Source: an uncultured Paracoccaceae bacterium
GTDB taxonomy: Bacteria > Pseudomonadota > Alphaproteobacteria > Rhodobacterales > Rhodobacteraceae
Reading direction: 5' to 3'
Assembly: GCA_947495795.1 (NCBI GenBank)
Contig: CANMAI010000005.1
Coordinates: 1 to 64,000, forward strand
Length of the DNA: 64,000 nt
The translations under genes and the position numbers were made by a program. Below, piece by piece: positions 7,786 through 16,274 of the stretch (within the stretch, counting starts at the first letter, position 1; every line of letters begins with the position of its first letter). Below the pieces are notes generated by a model. It worked only from the letters and a program-made list of their open reading frames with translations, was not told the origin of the DNA and made no database searches.

Positions 7786-9656
7786 CAGATCCCCCGCCGC
7801 TGGCTTTTTCTGCCCTCTTCCTGCGAAAGATGTGCAGCCCTTACCTTCTCGCTTTCGGAAATATGAGGCGTTCCCACTTCCCACCATGTATGGCCTTCGG
7901 TTGTCCAGCCTTCATAGGCGTCGACCTTCATGACAATTACTGATGTTTTGTGGGCGGTTTTGGCGCGTCGGAACGCTTCCGCGAGCTCAACTGGCGTCTC
8001 TACCGTTTCGCTCAATGCGCCCAACGAGCGGGCGTGCGCCTCAAAGTCTACTGCAAAGGGGTCTGGCACCGTCGGGCAGTCCGCGATCAGATTGTTGAAG
8101 CTTTCGTTGCCGGTGTTGTTCTGCAATTTGTTGATCACGGCAAAACCTCCATTGTCGAGAACAAGGATGATCAGCTTTTTGTCCGTGAGAACGGAAGAAT
8201 AGATGTCAGAATTCATCAAAAGATAACTGCCATCACCGACAAAAACGATTGTATCGGCATAAGGTTCACTCTCGCTCTGCGCGATCCTTGCGCCCCAGCC
8301 TCCTGCGATCTCATACCCCATGCAGGAAAAGCCAAATTCCACATCAACGGTACCCAATCCGAGGGTCCTCCAATTGGCGGTGATTTCAGCCGGAAGTCCG
8401 CCTGCAGCTGTCACCACCCTGTCGTTAGGTGCGCAAATATCGTTCACCACCCCTATGGCCTTCGCGTAAGAATTGGGGCCATTGTCTGCACCGGTATTTT
8501 GCGCGACATACGCATCCCATTTTTGCCGCTCGTTTTGGGCATGCTTTACCCATTCATTAGAAGCTCTCGCATCACCCAACAGTGTACCAAGGGCTATCAG
8601 ACCGGCTTTTGCGTCTCCCAAAATGGGCAATGAACGATGTTTTTGCGCATCGTGACGGGCGGCATTCAGGCTGATCAACCGAGCTGATTCAGAGAATGCT
8701 GTCCAAGAGCCGGTTGTGAAATCCTGCAGTCTCGTACCCACGGCGAGGATCACATCCGCGTCTTCAGCGATTGAGTTGGCCGAGTTCGAGCCGGTTACGC
8801 CAATCGGGCCTATATTCAAAGGGTGATCGGCCAGGAGGTTGGCGCGCCCGGCGATCGTCTCCACAACCGGGATCTGATGTGCCCTTGCAAAATTTTCAAG
8901 TTCTGCTGTGGCTTGAGAATACTGAACCCCGCCGCCTGCAATAATTATTGGACGCTTGGCTTTCGCCAGAAGCACCGTGGCCTCCTGGACTTCCCTTTCA
9001 TCCGGTATTTGGCGGCGTATGCGATGTAGTTTTTCTTCAAAGAAGGCCAAGGGAAAGTCGTAAGTCCATCCCTGTACATCCTGAGGTAAGCCCAAAAACG
9101 CTGGCCCGCAATCAGCTGGATCCAACATGGTGGCGACTGCTGCTGGGAGGGATTGGATGATTTGAGCCGGGTGTGTGATCCTGTCCCAGTAGCGAGTAAC
9201 TGCTTGGAAAGCATCGTTCAGGCCGCGCGACGGATTCCCGAAATGCTCCAGTTGCTGCAGCACAGGATCTGGCAGTCGTGTCAGGAATGTGTCTCCGCAC
9301 AGCATCAGCATGGGAAGGCGGTTGGCGTGGGCCAAAGCCGCAGCGGTCAGAAGGTTGGCTGTCCCGGGCCCGGCTGAGGCTGTACAAAACATGAAGCGCT
9401 GGCGGAGGTGATACTTAGCATAGGCAGCGGCCGCAAAGCCCATACTCTGCTCATTTTGCCCACGGTAAAGAGGTAGAACGTCATGGTGCGAATAAAGCGC
9501 CTCACCCAAACAGGTCACATTGCCATGGCCGAAAATGCCAAACCCGCCTCCGCACAACCGTACACGCCTACCATCCATCTCGATAAACTGGTTTGCCAGA
9601 TACCGAACAATGGCTTGCGCAAGCGTGAGCTTCACCGTGCCTTTGGGCTGATCCAT
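7785..9656 (-). CDS. iolD: 3D-(3,5/4)-trihydroxycyclohexane-1,2-dione hydrolase
   Basis: 623 residues, thiamine-diphosphate enzyme of the acetolactate-synthase superfamily. It cleaves the ring of trihydroxycyclohexane-1,2-dione to give 5-deoxy-glucuronate. The catalytic Glu region is YRGQNEQSMGFAAAAYAK. The ThDP-Mg motif starts GDGSYLLMNSDIYSS and ends in the conserved Asn of LVLDNGG. Iol-specific stretches include LCGGGFGIFGHGN and AGRANLLADHPLNIGPIGV. It is the first gene of the minus-strand iol operon, with its promoter region shared with a plus-strand dehydrogenase and containing the regulator palindrome at 9722-9737. Confidence 0.93.
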   Translation of the reverse strand: MDQPKGTVKLTLAQAIVRYLANQFIEMDGRRVRLCGGGFGIFGHGNVTCLGEALYSHHDVLPLYRGQNEQSMGFAAAAYAKYHLRQRFMFCTASAGPGTANLLTAAALAHANRLPMLMLCGDTFLTRLPDPVLQQLEHFGNPSRGLNDAFQAVTRYWDRITHPAQIIQSLPAAVATMLDPADCGPAFLGLPQDVQGWTYDFPLAFFEEKLHRIRRQIPDEREVQEATVLLAKAKRPIIIAGGGVQYSQATAELENFARAHQIPVVETIAGRANLLADHPLNIGPIGVTGSNSANSIAEDADVILAVGTRLQDFTTGSWTAFSESARLISLNAARHDAQKHRSLPILGDAKAGLIALGTLLGDARASNEWVKHAQNERQKWDAYVAQNTGADNGPNSYAKAIGVVNDICAPNDRVVTAAGGLPAEITANWRTLGLGTVDVEFGFSCMGYEIAGGWGARIAQSESEPYADTIVFVGDGSYLLMNSDIYSSVLTDKKLIILVLDNGGFAVINKLQNNTGNESFNNLIADCPTVPDPFAVDFEAHARSLGALSETVETPVELAEAFRRAKTAHKTSVIVMKVDAYEGWTTEGHTWWEVGTPHISESEKVRAAHLSQEEGRKSQRRGI

Positions 9657-9689
9657 GGTCGTCCTCCCGAAGGGTCGTTGGAATTTCTA

Positions 9690-9718
9690 TTGACCCTTTC
9701 TCTGGATAAACGATACAA
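9690..9718 (+). promoter_or_regulatory. Candidate sigma70-type promoter for the plus-strand iol operon
   Basis: TTGACC at 9690-9695 is followed, after 16-17 bp, by GATACA/ATACAA at 9712-9718. Transcription would start in or at the LacI-type palindrome at 9722-9737, the classical position for steric repression. Matched by eye; no start site is known. Confidence 0.4.
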
Positions 9719-9721
9719 AAA

Positions 9722-9737
9722 TTGCAACCGGTTGCAA
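9722..9737. promoter_or_regulatory. LacI-family operator, copy 1 (TTGCAACCGGTTGCAA)
   Basis: A perfect 16-bp palindrome with a central CG step, typical of LacI/GalR-family operators. It lies between the divergent iolD (start 9656) and the plus-strand dehydrogenase (start 9778). The same 16 bp occur at 14033-14048 upstream of the LacI-type gene and the ABC importer, and I found no other copy in the window. Operator function is inferred from the symmetry, duplication and location. Confidence 0.8.
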
Positions 9738-9777
9738 AACAAAAATACCGCCTGAACCGGGCCGGTGAGGAATTTGA

Positions 9778-10884
9778 ATGAAACGCGAGATTGGCATTGG
9801 CATTATTGGCGGTGGATATATGGGGAAGGCGCATGCTGTTGCTTACTCCGGAGTCGGAGCAGTTTTCGACACCACTTTGCGGCCGAGGCTTGCCCGTGTT
9901 GCGGCGGGTAGCCAAGTGTCGGCGGAAAGATACGCGCAGGCCTTTGGCTTTGAGCGCGCGTCGCCCGATTGGCAGACGCTTGTTGATGACGCGGCAGTAG
10001 AGGCTGTGGTGATCGCCAGCCCGCAAGATACGCATAGGGGCATCGCGATGGCCGCGTTTGCATCCGGAAAACCCGTTTTTTGTGAGAAACCGCTTGGCGC
10101 ATCCTTGGAAGATGCGAAGGCGATGGCGGATATGGCAGTGGCGGCTGAGCAGGTGGCGATGGTTGGTTTCAACTATGCGGGCACACCGGCCTTCCAGTTG
10201 GCAAAGGAGCTCCTGAACGAAGGTGCTGTTGGAGACATCACCTGGTTTCGCGGTGAACACGCCGAGGACTTCTTGGCTGATCCGAAGGCCCCGGGCTTGT
10301 GGCGGGGGCAGGGCGATGCTAACGGCACGCTCGGAGACCTCGCGCCGCACATGATCTTTGCGGCGCAGACATTAATGGGCGATATCACTCAGGTCAGTGC
10401 CGTTTTGGAAACGGTGCACGAAACCCGCCCCGACGGCCAGGTAACCAACGATGATCAGGTGCAGGGGATGTGCCGGTTTTCTACTGGCACGATGGGGCAT
10501 CTCTTTTTCAGCCGGGTCGCAACCGGCCGTAAAATGGGCCTTGCGTTCGAGGTTGTCGGAACAAAGGGTGCCATTCGTTTTGATCAGGAGGATCAGAACG
10601 CACTTTGGCTCTATAGGGCCGAAGGAGCGGAGCGCACGCGAGGTTTCACAAAGATACTGGCTGGGCCCGAGCATCCGGATTACGCAGCCTTTTGCCAGGG
10701 ACCCGGGCACGGCACCGGCTATCAGGATCAGATCATCATAGAAGCGAAGACCTTCCTGCAGGCAATCGCGGGAGAGGTAGCGGCCTTTCCGAGTTTTTCT
10801 GATGGTCTCAGCGTGAGCATTGTGGCCGATGCAATGCGCAAGTCGGCGGACAAAGGAGCCTGGGTCGAAGTGCCCGGTCGGTAG
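9778..10884 (+). CDS. Gfo/Idh/MocA-family oxidoreductase, inositol-cluster paralogue 1
   Basis: 368 residues. The Rossmann loop is IGIIGGGYMGKAHA, the EKP motif is FCEKPLGAS, and the second domain carries GDLAPHMIFAAQ, the His-containing helix. The length and the GGGYMGKAHAxAY start resemble inositol/scyllo-inositol dehydrogenases and related 3-oxo-glycoside enzymes more than classical IolG. It starts the plus-strand operon under the first LacI-type operator, so it probably handles a different inositol stereoisomer or a 2-keto-inositol derivative. The substrate is inferred. A GAGG ribosome site precedes the ATG. Confidence 0.82.
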   Translation: MKREIGIGIIGGGYMGKAHAVAYSGVGAVFDTTLRPRLARVAAGSQVSAERYAQAFGFERASPDWQTLVDDAAVEAVVIASPQDTHRGIAMAAFASGKPVFCEKPLGASLEDAKAMADMAVAAEQVAMVGFNYAGTPAFQLAKELLNEGAVGDITWFRGEHAEDFLADPKAPGLWRGQGDANGTLGDLAPHMIFAAQTLMGDITQVSAVLETVHETRPDGQVTNDDQVQGMCRFSTGTMGHLFFSRVATGRKMGLAFEVVGTKGAIRFDQEDQNALWLYRAEGAERTRGFTKILAGPEHPDYAAFCQGPGHGTGYQDQIIIEAKTFLQAIAGEVAAFPSFSDGLSVSIVADAMRKSADKGAWVEVPGR

Positions 10885-10894
10885 AGAAGGTAGC

Positions 10895-11791
10895 ATGAAC
10901 ATGAATATCAGAATCGGAAATGCGCCTTGCTCTTGGGGTGTGGAATTTGCGGATGATCCGCGTAACCCAGCCTGGCGCAGTGTTTTGCAGGACTGCGCTG
11001 CCGCTGGGTACAAAGGTATTGAACTTGGGCCTGTGGGATTCATGCCGGAAGACCCGACAGTTCTGAAAGATGCGTTGGAAGAGTTTGATCTGGAGTTGAT
11101 TGGGGGCGTTGTCTTCCGAGCGTTTCACGACCCCTCGGTCTGGGAGGATGTGCTGGATGGCGCGACGCGCACATGCAAGGCGCTGGTTGCACATGGTGCG
11201 CAAAATCTAGTGCTGATTGATTCCATCTCCCCGCGCCGGGCAGCCACCGCTGGCCGCTCAAGCGAAGCGGAGCAAATGGATCGGGCGGAATGGATGGCAT
11301 TTGTGGATCGCATTCGGACAGTAGCGAAGATGGGTACGGAGGATTATGGGCTGACAGTCGGCATCCACGCTCATGCGGCAGGCTTCATCGATTTCGAGCC
11401 GGAGCTTGAGCGCCTGCTTGAGGAAGTGGATGAGGAGGTGCTCAAGATCTGTTTCGACACCGGGCACCACTCCTACGCAGGGTTTGATCCGGTGGGCTTC
11501 ATGCAGCGGAATATGGATCGGATATCCTATATGCATTTCAAAGATATAGATCCGACCGTTAAAGCAGATGCAATCGTCAAGCGAACAGGCTTCTACGATG
11601 CGTGCGCTCAAGGCATCTTCTGCAATCTCGGCGAGGGTGACGTTGATTTTCCTGCTGTGAGGCAATTGCTTTCTGATGGGGGGTTCAAAGGGTGGTGCAC
11701 AGTAGAACAAGACTGTGATCCTCAAGGAAACACTTCCCCCATCTCGGATGCTGAGGCCAATCACCATTACCTTACATCCATCGGATTTTGA
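10895..11791 (+). CDS. TIM-barrel sugar isomerase/epimerase family protein, candidate inosose dehydratase or isomerase
   Basis: 298 residues from the ATG at 10895 (AGAAGG ribosome site). It is a xylose-isomerase-like TIM barrel (AP endonuclease 2 family). It starts IRIGNAPCSWGVEFAD and has GYKGIELGPVGFMP. Metal-binding residues are expected in GIHAHAAGFIDFE, CFDTGHHSYAGFDP and MHFKDIDP. Classical IolE starts with a NPIAWSNDD-type sequence, which is absent here, so this is either a divergent enzyme for the inosose dehydration step or an IolI-like isomerase. No other IolE candidate is present in the window, while iolB, C, D and G are all here. It sits between two Gfo dehydrogenases in one operon. 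Confidence 0.75.
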   Translation: MNMNIRIGNAPCSWGVEFADDPRNPAWRSVLQDCAAAGYKGIELGPVGFMPEDPTVLKDALEEFDLELIGGVVFRAFHDPSVWEDVLDGATRTCKALVAHGAQNLVLIDSISPRRAATAGRSSEAEQMDRAEWMAFVDRIRTVAKMGTEDYGLTVGIHAHAAGFIDFEPELERLLEEVDEEVLKICFDTGHHSYAGFDPVGFMQRNMDRISYMHFKDIDPTVKADAIVKRTGFYDACAQGIFCNLGEGDVDFPAVRQLLSDGGFKGWCTVEQDCDPQGNTSPISDAEANHHYLTSIGF

Positions 11792-11805
11792 TGCTGGAGG
11801 CCATT

Positions 11806-12963
11806 ATGAGACGTTTGAAATGGGGGATGATCGGGGGTGGTGAAAGCAGCCAGATCGGGCCAGCCCACAGGCTTGGTGCAGGGCTTGATGGTGCCTTTGA
11901 TTTCGTGGCGGGTGCCTTGGATCACCGGCCGGAAGAGGGGCGCGCCTATGCACAGCGCCTGGGGATTGCTGAGGACCGCGCATATGGTAACTGGCGCGAG
12001 ATGCTGAAAGGTGAAAGCGCCCGAGAAGATCGGGTGGATTTGGTGACGGTTGCCACACCAAATGCTACCCATTTCGAAATCACAAAGGCCTATCTTGAAG
12101 CCGGTTTTCACGTTCTATGCGAAAAGCCGATGACAATGACGGTGGAGGAAGGTGAGGAGATTGTTGCTGTCGCAAATGCTAAAGACCGGATTTGCGCCGT
12201 AAATTACGGGTATTCCGGTTATGCGCTCGTTCGCCACATGGCGGCGATGGTGGCGCGTGGTGATCTGGGGGCCGTGCGTGTGATCGTTGCTGAGTTCGCA
12301 CATGGTCATCATGCGAACGCGGATGATGCCGATAATCCTCGCGTTCGCTGGCGCTATGATCCGACACAAGCCGGTGTGTCTGCACAGTTTGCCGATTGCG
12401 GGATCCACGCGCTTCACATGGCCAGTTTTGTGGCGGGGCAGAACGTCACGAAACTCTCTGCGGACTTTGCTTCCACAATCTCAAGTCGTGTTTTGGAAGA
12501 CGATGCGATGGTAAACTTCCGAATGGATGGCGGAGCGGTCGGCAGGCTTTGGACAAGCTCGGTTGCTGTTGGGCGGATGCACGGCTTAACACTTCAGGTT
12601 TTTGGCGAAAAAGGCGGTCTCAAATGGGCGCAGGAACAGCCGAACCAACTCTATTGGACGCCGACCTCTGGCAGAGTCCAAGTGATCGAGCGCGGCGAAG
12701 GGGGGCTTTCCCCGGCGGCAGATCGCGCAAGTCGTGTGACAGTCGGCCATGCCGAAGGGATGCCGCTCGCATTTGCGAACATCTATTCCGATCTTGCGGA
12801 GGCGATCTCTGCCAAGAAAGAGGGCCGCGCACCCGACCCCGCAGCAGATCTCTATCCTAAAGCAGAAGATGGATTGCGCTCTATGGCGGCCGTTTACGCG
12901 ACTGTCGCGTCTTCAGCGCAAAATGGCGCTTGGGTTGATGCAAGACCGCCCATGTTCCGCTAG
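11806..12963 (+). CDS. Gfo/Idh/MocA-family oxidoreductase, inositol-cluster paralogue 2
   Basis: 385 residues from the ATG at 11806, which has GGAGG five bases upstream (11796-11800). Two earlier in-frame starts (TTG 11788, ATG 11791) overlap the previous stop and lack a good site. The Rossmann loop is WGMIGGGESSQIGPAHR, the motif is LCEKPMTMTVEEG, and the substrate domain has FADCGIHALHMA. At about 385 residues it belongs to the longer branch of the family that acts on inositols, glycosides or levoglucosan-like sugars. It is third in the plus-strand inositol operon. Its stop overlaps the convergent regulator stop by 4 bp (CTAG). Confidence 0.82.
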   Translation: MRRLKWGMIGGGESSQIGPAHRLGAGLDGAFDFVAGALDHRPEEGRAYAQRLGIAEDRAYGNWREMLKGESAREDRVDLVTVATPNATHFEITKAYLEAGFHVLCEKPMTMTVEEGEEIVAVANAKDRICAVNYGYSGYALVRHMAAMVARGDLGAVRVIVAEFAHGHHANADDADNPRVRWRYDPTQAGVSAQFADCGIHALHMASFVAGQNVTKLSADFASTISSRVLEDDAMVNFRMDGGAVGRLWTSSVAVGRMHGLTLQVFGEKGGLKWAQEQPNQLYWTPTSGRVQVIERGEGGLSPAADRASRVTVGHAEGMPLAFANIYSDLAEAISAKKEGRAPDPAADLYPKAEDGLRSMAAVYATVASSAQNGAWVDARPPMFR

Positions 12964-13955
12964 AGAGGCCGTAATGTGCCTCTCTCTATGATCGAACAGG
13001 GAAATAATCGCGCTTCAGGAAGCCGTTCCGGCTCTTCCAGCATCGCCGTTACCAATTCGATGGAGGAAGCAATAATTTGCGGAATGGGCTGATGAATGGT
13101 GGTGAGATTAATGTTCTCCCAACCCGCCATCTCCATATCGTTGAGACCGATAATCCCGACATCATCAGGCACAGAAAGCCCAGCACTTTCGACGGCGCTC
13201 AATGCCCCGATGGATAGAACGTCATCCCCGCAGAAGTAGGCTTCGGCAGGTTCCTCTTTGAGCAACCGCATCATTTCATCCCGCCCGGCTGCAAAGGAGT
13301 AGGCCGAGGCGAAAGAATATGTGATAAGGATTTCTGAGTGCTGCGCTAGGGTATCCCGAAAACCCGCCAGTCTATCCTGCGTGGACGTGGCTGCCTCGGG
13401 CCCACCGAGAAATGCAATACGCCGGTATCCTCGTGCGATAAGTGTTTCAGCGGCAAGTCTGCCACAATCCACATTGTCGATCCCGGCAACGTGCACTTCC
13501 GGTGCACTGGATTTGCGGCCAAAGGAATGCACCACAGGCATTCCGGCATCCCTGAACGCCTTGGCAAAGGTAAGCGGAAGAGTGGAGGATGCCACAACAA
13601 CCCCATCCACCGAATACTGCCGCAACATCTGCACAGATTGTTCAGGATCGGTCTCATCTGAAAGGTTCACAAGCAGCGGTCGTAGCCCTCTGTCTTGCAA
13701 ACCACGTGTGAAGAGGTCGAACACTTCCAGAAAAATCGGGTTGTGGAAGTTGTTGGAAACAAGTCCGATCAGTTTCGTGCGCCGGGTTGTCAGGCTGCGG
13801 GCAAGAAAGTTCGGTCGATAGTTGAGTTCATCAGCTGCCTTCTGCACCTTCCTTCGGGTCCGATCGGATACGGACGCCCCTTCAGTAAACGTGCGTGAAA
13901 CAGCAGATCGGGAAACACCTGCGCGTTCTGCGACATCTTTAAGCGTGGCCGCCAT
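12960..13955 (-). CDS. LacI/GalR-family transcriptional regulator of the inositol cluster
   Basis: 331 residues from the ATG at 13955 (AAGGA site 8 bp upstream); an ATG at 13979 with a poorer site would add 8. N-terminal HTH TLKDVAERAGVSRSAVSRTF and hinge NYRPNFLARSLTTRRTKLIG, then a periplasmic-binding-protein-like effector domain with GVVVASS, IAFLGGPEAATSTQDRLAGF and the C-terminal GIIGLNDMEMAGWENINLTT. It is probably a repressor released by inositol or an early intermediate. It transcribes away from the ABC importer, with the TTGCAACCGGTTGCAA palindrome between them, so it likely controls itself, the importer and, through the second copy at 9722, both catabolic operons. Confidence 0.9.
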   Translation of the reverse strand: MAATLKDVAERAGVSRSAVSRTFTEGASVSDRTRRKVQKAADELNYRPNFLARSLTTRRTKLIGLVSNNFHNPIFLEVFDLFTRGLQDRGLRPLLVNLSDETDPEQSVQMLRQYSVDGVVVASSTLPLTFAKAFRDAGMPVVHSFGRKSSAPEVHVAGIDNVDCGRLAAETLIARGYRRIAFLGGPEAATSTQDRLAGFRDTLAQHSEILITYSFASAYSFAAGRDEMMRLLKEEPAEAYFCGDDVLSIGALSAVESAGLSVPDDVGIIGLNDMEMAGWENINLTTIHQPIPQIIASSIELVTAMLEEPERLPEARLFPCSIIERGTLRPL

Positions 13956-14030
13956 AAACGTTCCTTCGGATTTCGCCATTGCCTATCAACACACTTTCCA
14001 GCCTCAAACAGAATGGCTGGGTGGAGTAAC

Positions 14031-14050
14031 TTTTGCAACCGGTTGCAAAA
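14031..14050. promoter_or_regulatory. LacI-family operator, copy 2 (perfect 20-bp palindrome)
   Basis: TTTTGCAACCGGTTGCAAAA is a perfect 20-bp palindrome whose inner 16 bp are identical to the site at 9722-9737. It lies between the divergent LacI-type regulator gene (start 13955) and the importer binding-protein gene (start 14133). This arrangement implies autoregulation and control of uptake by the same protein. Confidence 0.82.
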
Positions 14051-14132
14051 AACAGGGCAGTGTGGTTACCTTGAGTCGCAGAAGCGGGGATACCGCTCAA
14101 TGGACGCGAACCAAACTCTCTGGGAGGAGCTA

Positions 14133-15083
14133 ATGAAGAATCTGCTGAATTCTATTGCTGTGGTGACTGCGGTTGTTGCCGCACCTCTGCTTGTGGCCAC
14201 AAGCGCTGCAGCCGAAGGCGAAAAGTACGTGCTGGTTAGCCACGCACCCGATAGCGACAGCTGGTGGAACACGATCAAGAACGGTATCGCGCTGGCTGGA
14301 GAGCAGATGGGCGTGGAGGTTGAGTATCGCAATCCGCCCACCGGAGATCTGGCCGATATGGCGCGGATCATTGAGCAGGCAGCGGCGTCTGGCCCCAATG
14401 GCATCATCACCACATTGAGCGATCCGGATGTGCTTTCCGGCCCAATCAGAGCCGCTGTGGATGCGGGTATTGATGTCATCATCATGAATTCCGGCACACC
14501 TGATCAGGCGCGGGAAGTGGGCGCGCTGATGTATGTGGGCCAGCCAGAGTATGATGCGGGTTACGCAGCCGGTTTGCGTGCCAAGGGCGATGGCGTGGGC
14601 AGCTTTCTCTGCGTAAACCACTACATTAGCTCACCTTCTTCTACCGAGCGGTGCCAGGGCTTTGCCGACGGGCTTGGCGTGGATCTTGCGAACCAGATGA
14701 TCGATAGCGGGCAGGATCCTTCCGAGATCAAGAACAAGGTGCTTGCCTACCTATCCGCCAACCCCGAGACGGATGCGATCCTCACGCTGGGGCCTACCTC
14801 TGCCGATCCCACGCTTCTTGCTCTCGCGGAGAATGGCATGGCGGGTGATATCTACTTTGGCACCTTCGATCTGGGCGAAGATATCGTGAAGGGTATCAAG
14901 GCAGGTGTGATCAACTGGGGGATCGACCAGCAGCCGTTCCTGCAGGCCTATCTGCCGGTGGTTGTTCTGACAAACTATCACCGTTACGGCGTTCTTCCTG
15001 GCAATAACATCAACTCCGGACCGGGCTTTGTGACAGCTGATGGCCTTGAAAAGGTTGAAGAATTTGCAGGCGAGTACCGCTAA
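14133..15083 (+). CDS. Sugar (probably inositol) ABC transporter substrate-binding protein
   Basis: 316 residues, RbsB-like type I periplasmic binding protein (CUT2 class). The ATG at 14133 follows a GGGAGGAG ribosome site. Sec signal peptide: KN at the N terminus, a hydrophobic core and a probable cleavage after ATSAAA. Binding-protein landmarks are VLVSHAPDSDSWWNTIKNG, NGIITTLSDPD and GIDVIIMNSG. The upstream palindrome and neighbouring genes suggest that myo-inositol or a related cyclitol is the ligand. A strong hairpin follows the stop, which commonly protects abundant binding-protein mRNA. Confidence 0.88.
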   Translation: MKNLLNSIAVVTAVVAAPLLVATSAAAEGEKYVLVSHAPDSDSWWNTIKNGIALAGEQMGVEVEYRNPPTGDLADMARIIEQAAASGPNGIITTLSDPDVLSGPIRAAVDAGIDVIIMNSGTPDQAREVGALMYVGQPEYDAGYAAGLRAKGDGVGSFLCVNHYISSPSSTERCQGFADGLGVDLANQMIDSGQDPSEIKNKVLAYLSANPETDAILTLGPTSADPTLLALAENGMAGDIYFGTFDLGEDIVKGIKAGVINWGIDQQPFLQAYLPVVVLTNYHRYGVLPGNNINSGPGFVTADGLEKVEEFAGEYR

Positions 15084-15097
15084 ATTCGAAAAGCCCG

Positions 15098-15121
15098 GGC
15101 GGCGCTGAGTGCAGCGCCGCC
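15098..15121 (+). promoter_or_regulatory. Intercistronic RNA hairpin between binding-protein and permease genes
   Basis: GGCGGCGCT (15098-15106) pairs perfectly with AGCGCCGCC (15113-15121) over a 6-nt loop. There is no following T tract, so it is not a full intrinsic terminator. A stable hairpin after a binding-protein gene typically stabilises the 5' message and lowers downstream expression, giving more binding protein than permease. Confidence 0.6.
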
Positions 15122-15152
15122 TCTTGCATGTCTTCAATAGCGAGAGAAGAGC

Positions 15153-16274
15153 ATGACCGATACGGCAACCCCGGACACAAGTGATGAACGCGTCAAAGAG
15201 ATGTCCGCGTTTCGCAAGGCGCTGATCCGACCCGAGCTTGGAGGCATTTGCGGCACGATCATCGTGTTCCTGTTCTTTGCACTTTTCGCGCATGATAGCG
15301 GCATGTTCAACAGTCAGGGCGTGATGAACTGGTCCGTGGTTTCCGCGCAGTTCATGATCATCGCCGTTGGCGCTTGCCTTCTGATGATTGCCGGCGAGTT
15401 CGATCTCTCTGTTGGCTCCATGATCGGCTTCGCCGGCATGATGATCGCGATATTTTCTGTCACGCTCAGCTGGCCCGTGTGGATGGCCATTCTGGTCACG
15501 TTCGCGCTTTGCCTTGCTCTGGGTGCGCTGAACGGTTTTATCGTGATCCGCACCGGGCTGCCGAGTTTTATCGTCACTTTGGCATTTCTGTTCATTCTGC
15601 GCGGTTTCACCATTTACTTCCCGCAAACCATTGAACGCAAAACCATTATCGGCGGCGTGAAGGATGCCGCAGAGGGCGATTGGTTGGCCCCGATCTTTGG
15701 TGGCAAGATCCTTACAGGGCTGTTCCAATGGTTGGGAGACAACGGGCTGATCGCGGTTTTTGAGCGGGGTACGCGAGCCGGGGAACCGGTGGTGGATGGC
15801 ATTCCCATGCTGATTGTATGGGCGCTGATGCTTGTTGTATTTGGCCACATTCTGCTGACGAAAACTCGCTTTGGGAATTGGATTTTCGCATCCGGCGGTG
15901 ATGCTCAGGCAGCGCGATATGTTGGTGTGCCCGTGAACCGTGTGAAGATCCTTATGTTCATGTTCACGGCTTTTTGTGCCTGCGTTTTTGCAACGTGTCA
16001 GGTGATGGAGTTTGGCTCCGCCGGGGCCGATCGGGGGCTCTTGAAAGAGTTTGAAGCAATCATTGCCGTGGTGATTGGTGGCGCTCTTCTCACGGGCGGC
16101 TATGGCTCCGTGATAGGGGCTGCACTGGGCGCTCTGATCTTTGGTGTTGTGCAACAAGGCCTCTTTTTTGCGGGCGTCGAAAGCTCGCTTTTCCGTGTTT
16201 TCCTTGGGGTTTTGCTTCTTTTGGCGGTGATCCTGAATACCTATATCCGCCGTATGATCACGGGGGAAAGATGA
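15153..16274 (+). CDS. ABC transporter permease, ribose/inositol (CUT2) class
   Basis: 373 residues, RbsC-like inner-membrane permease with about eight to ten hydrophobic segments. Typical motifs are IAVGACLLMIAGEFDLSVGS, the cytoplasmic ASGGDAQAARYVGVPVNRVK (coupling loop to the ATPase) and VVIGGALLTGGYGSVIGAA. An inserted segment of about 55 residues between roughly 165 and 220 (IERKTIIGGVKDAAEGDWLA onward) is often seen in fructose/inositol-type permeases. GAGAAGA precedes the ATG. Its stop overlaps the ATPase start by 4 bp. Confidence 0.9.
   Translation: MTDTATPDTSDERVKEMSAFRKALIRPELGGICGTIIVFLFFALFAHDSGMFNSQGVMNWSVVSAQFMIIAVGACLLMIAGEFDLSVGSMIGFAGMMIAIFSVTLSWPVWMAILVTFALCLALGALNGFIVIRTGLPSFIVTLAFLFILRGFTIYFPQTIERKTIIGGVKDAAEGDWLAPIFGGKILTGLFQWLGDNGLIAVFERGTRAGEPVVDGIPMLIVWALMLVVFGHILLTKTRFGNWIFASGGDAQAARYVGVPVNRVKILMFMFTAFCACVFATCQVMEFGSAGADRGLLKEFEAIIAVVIGGALLTGGYGSVIGAALGALIFGVVQQGLFFAGVESSLFRVFLGVLLLLAVILNTYIRRMITGER

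Noticed and set aside
14751-16157. 468-codon minus-strand frame opposite the importer genes
   Set aside because: A shadow of the binding protein and permease; composition is typical of antisense frames.
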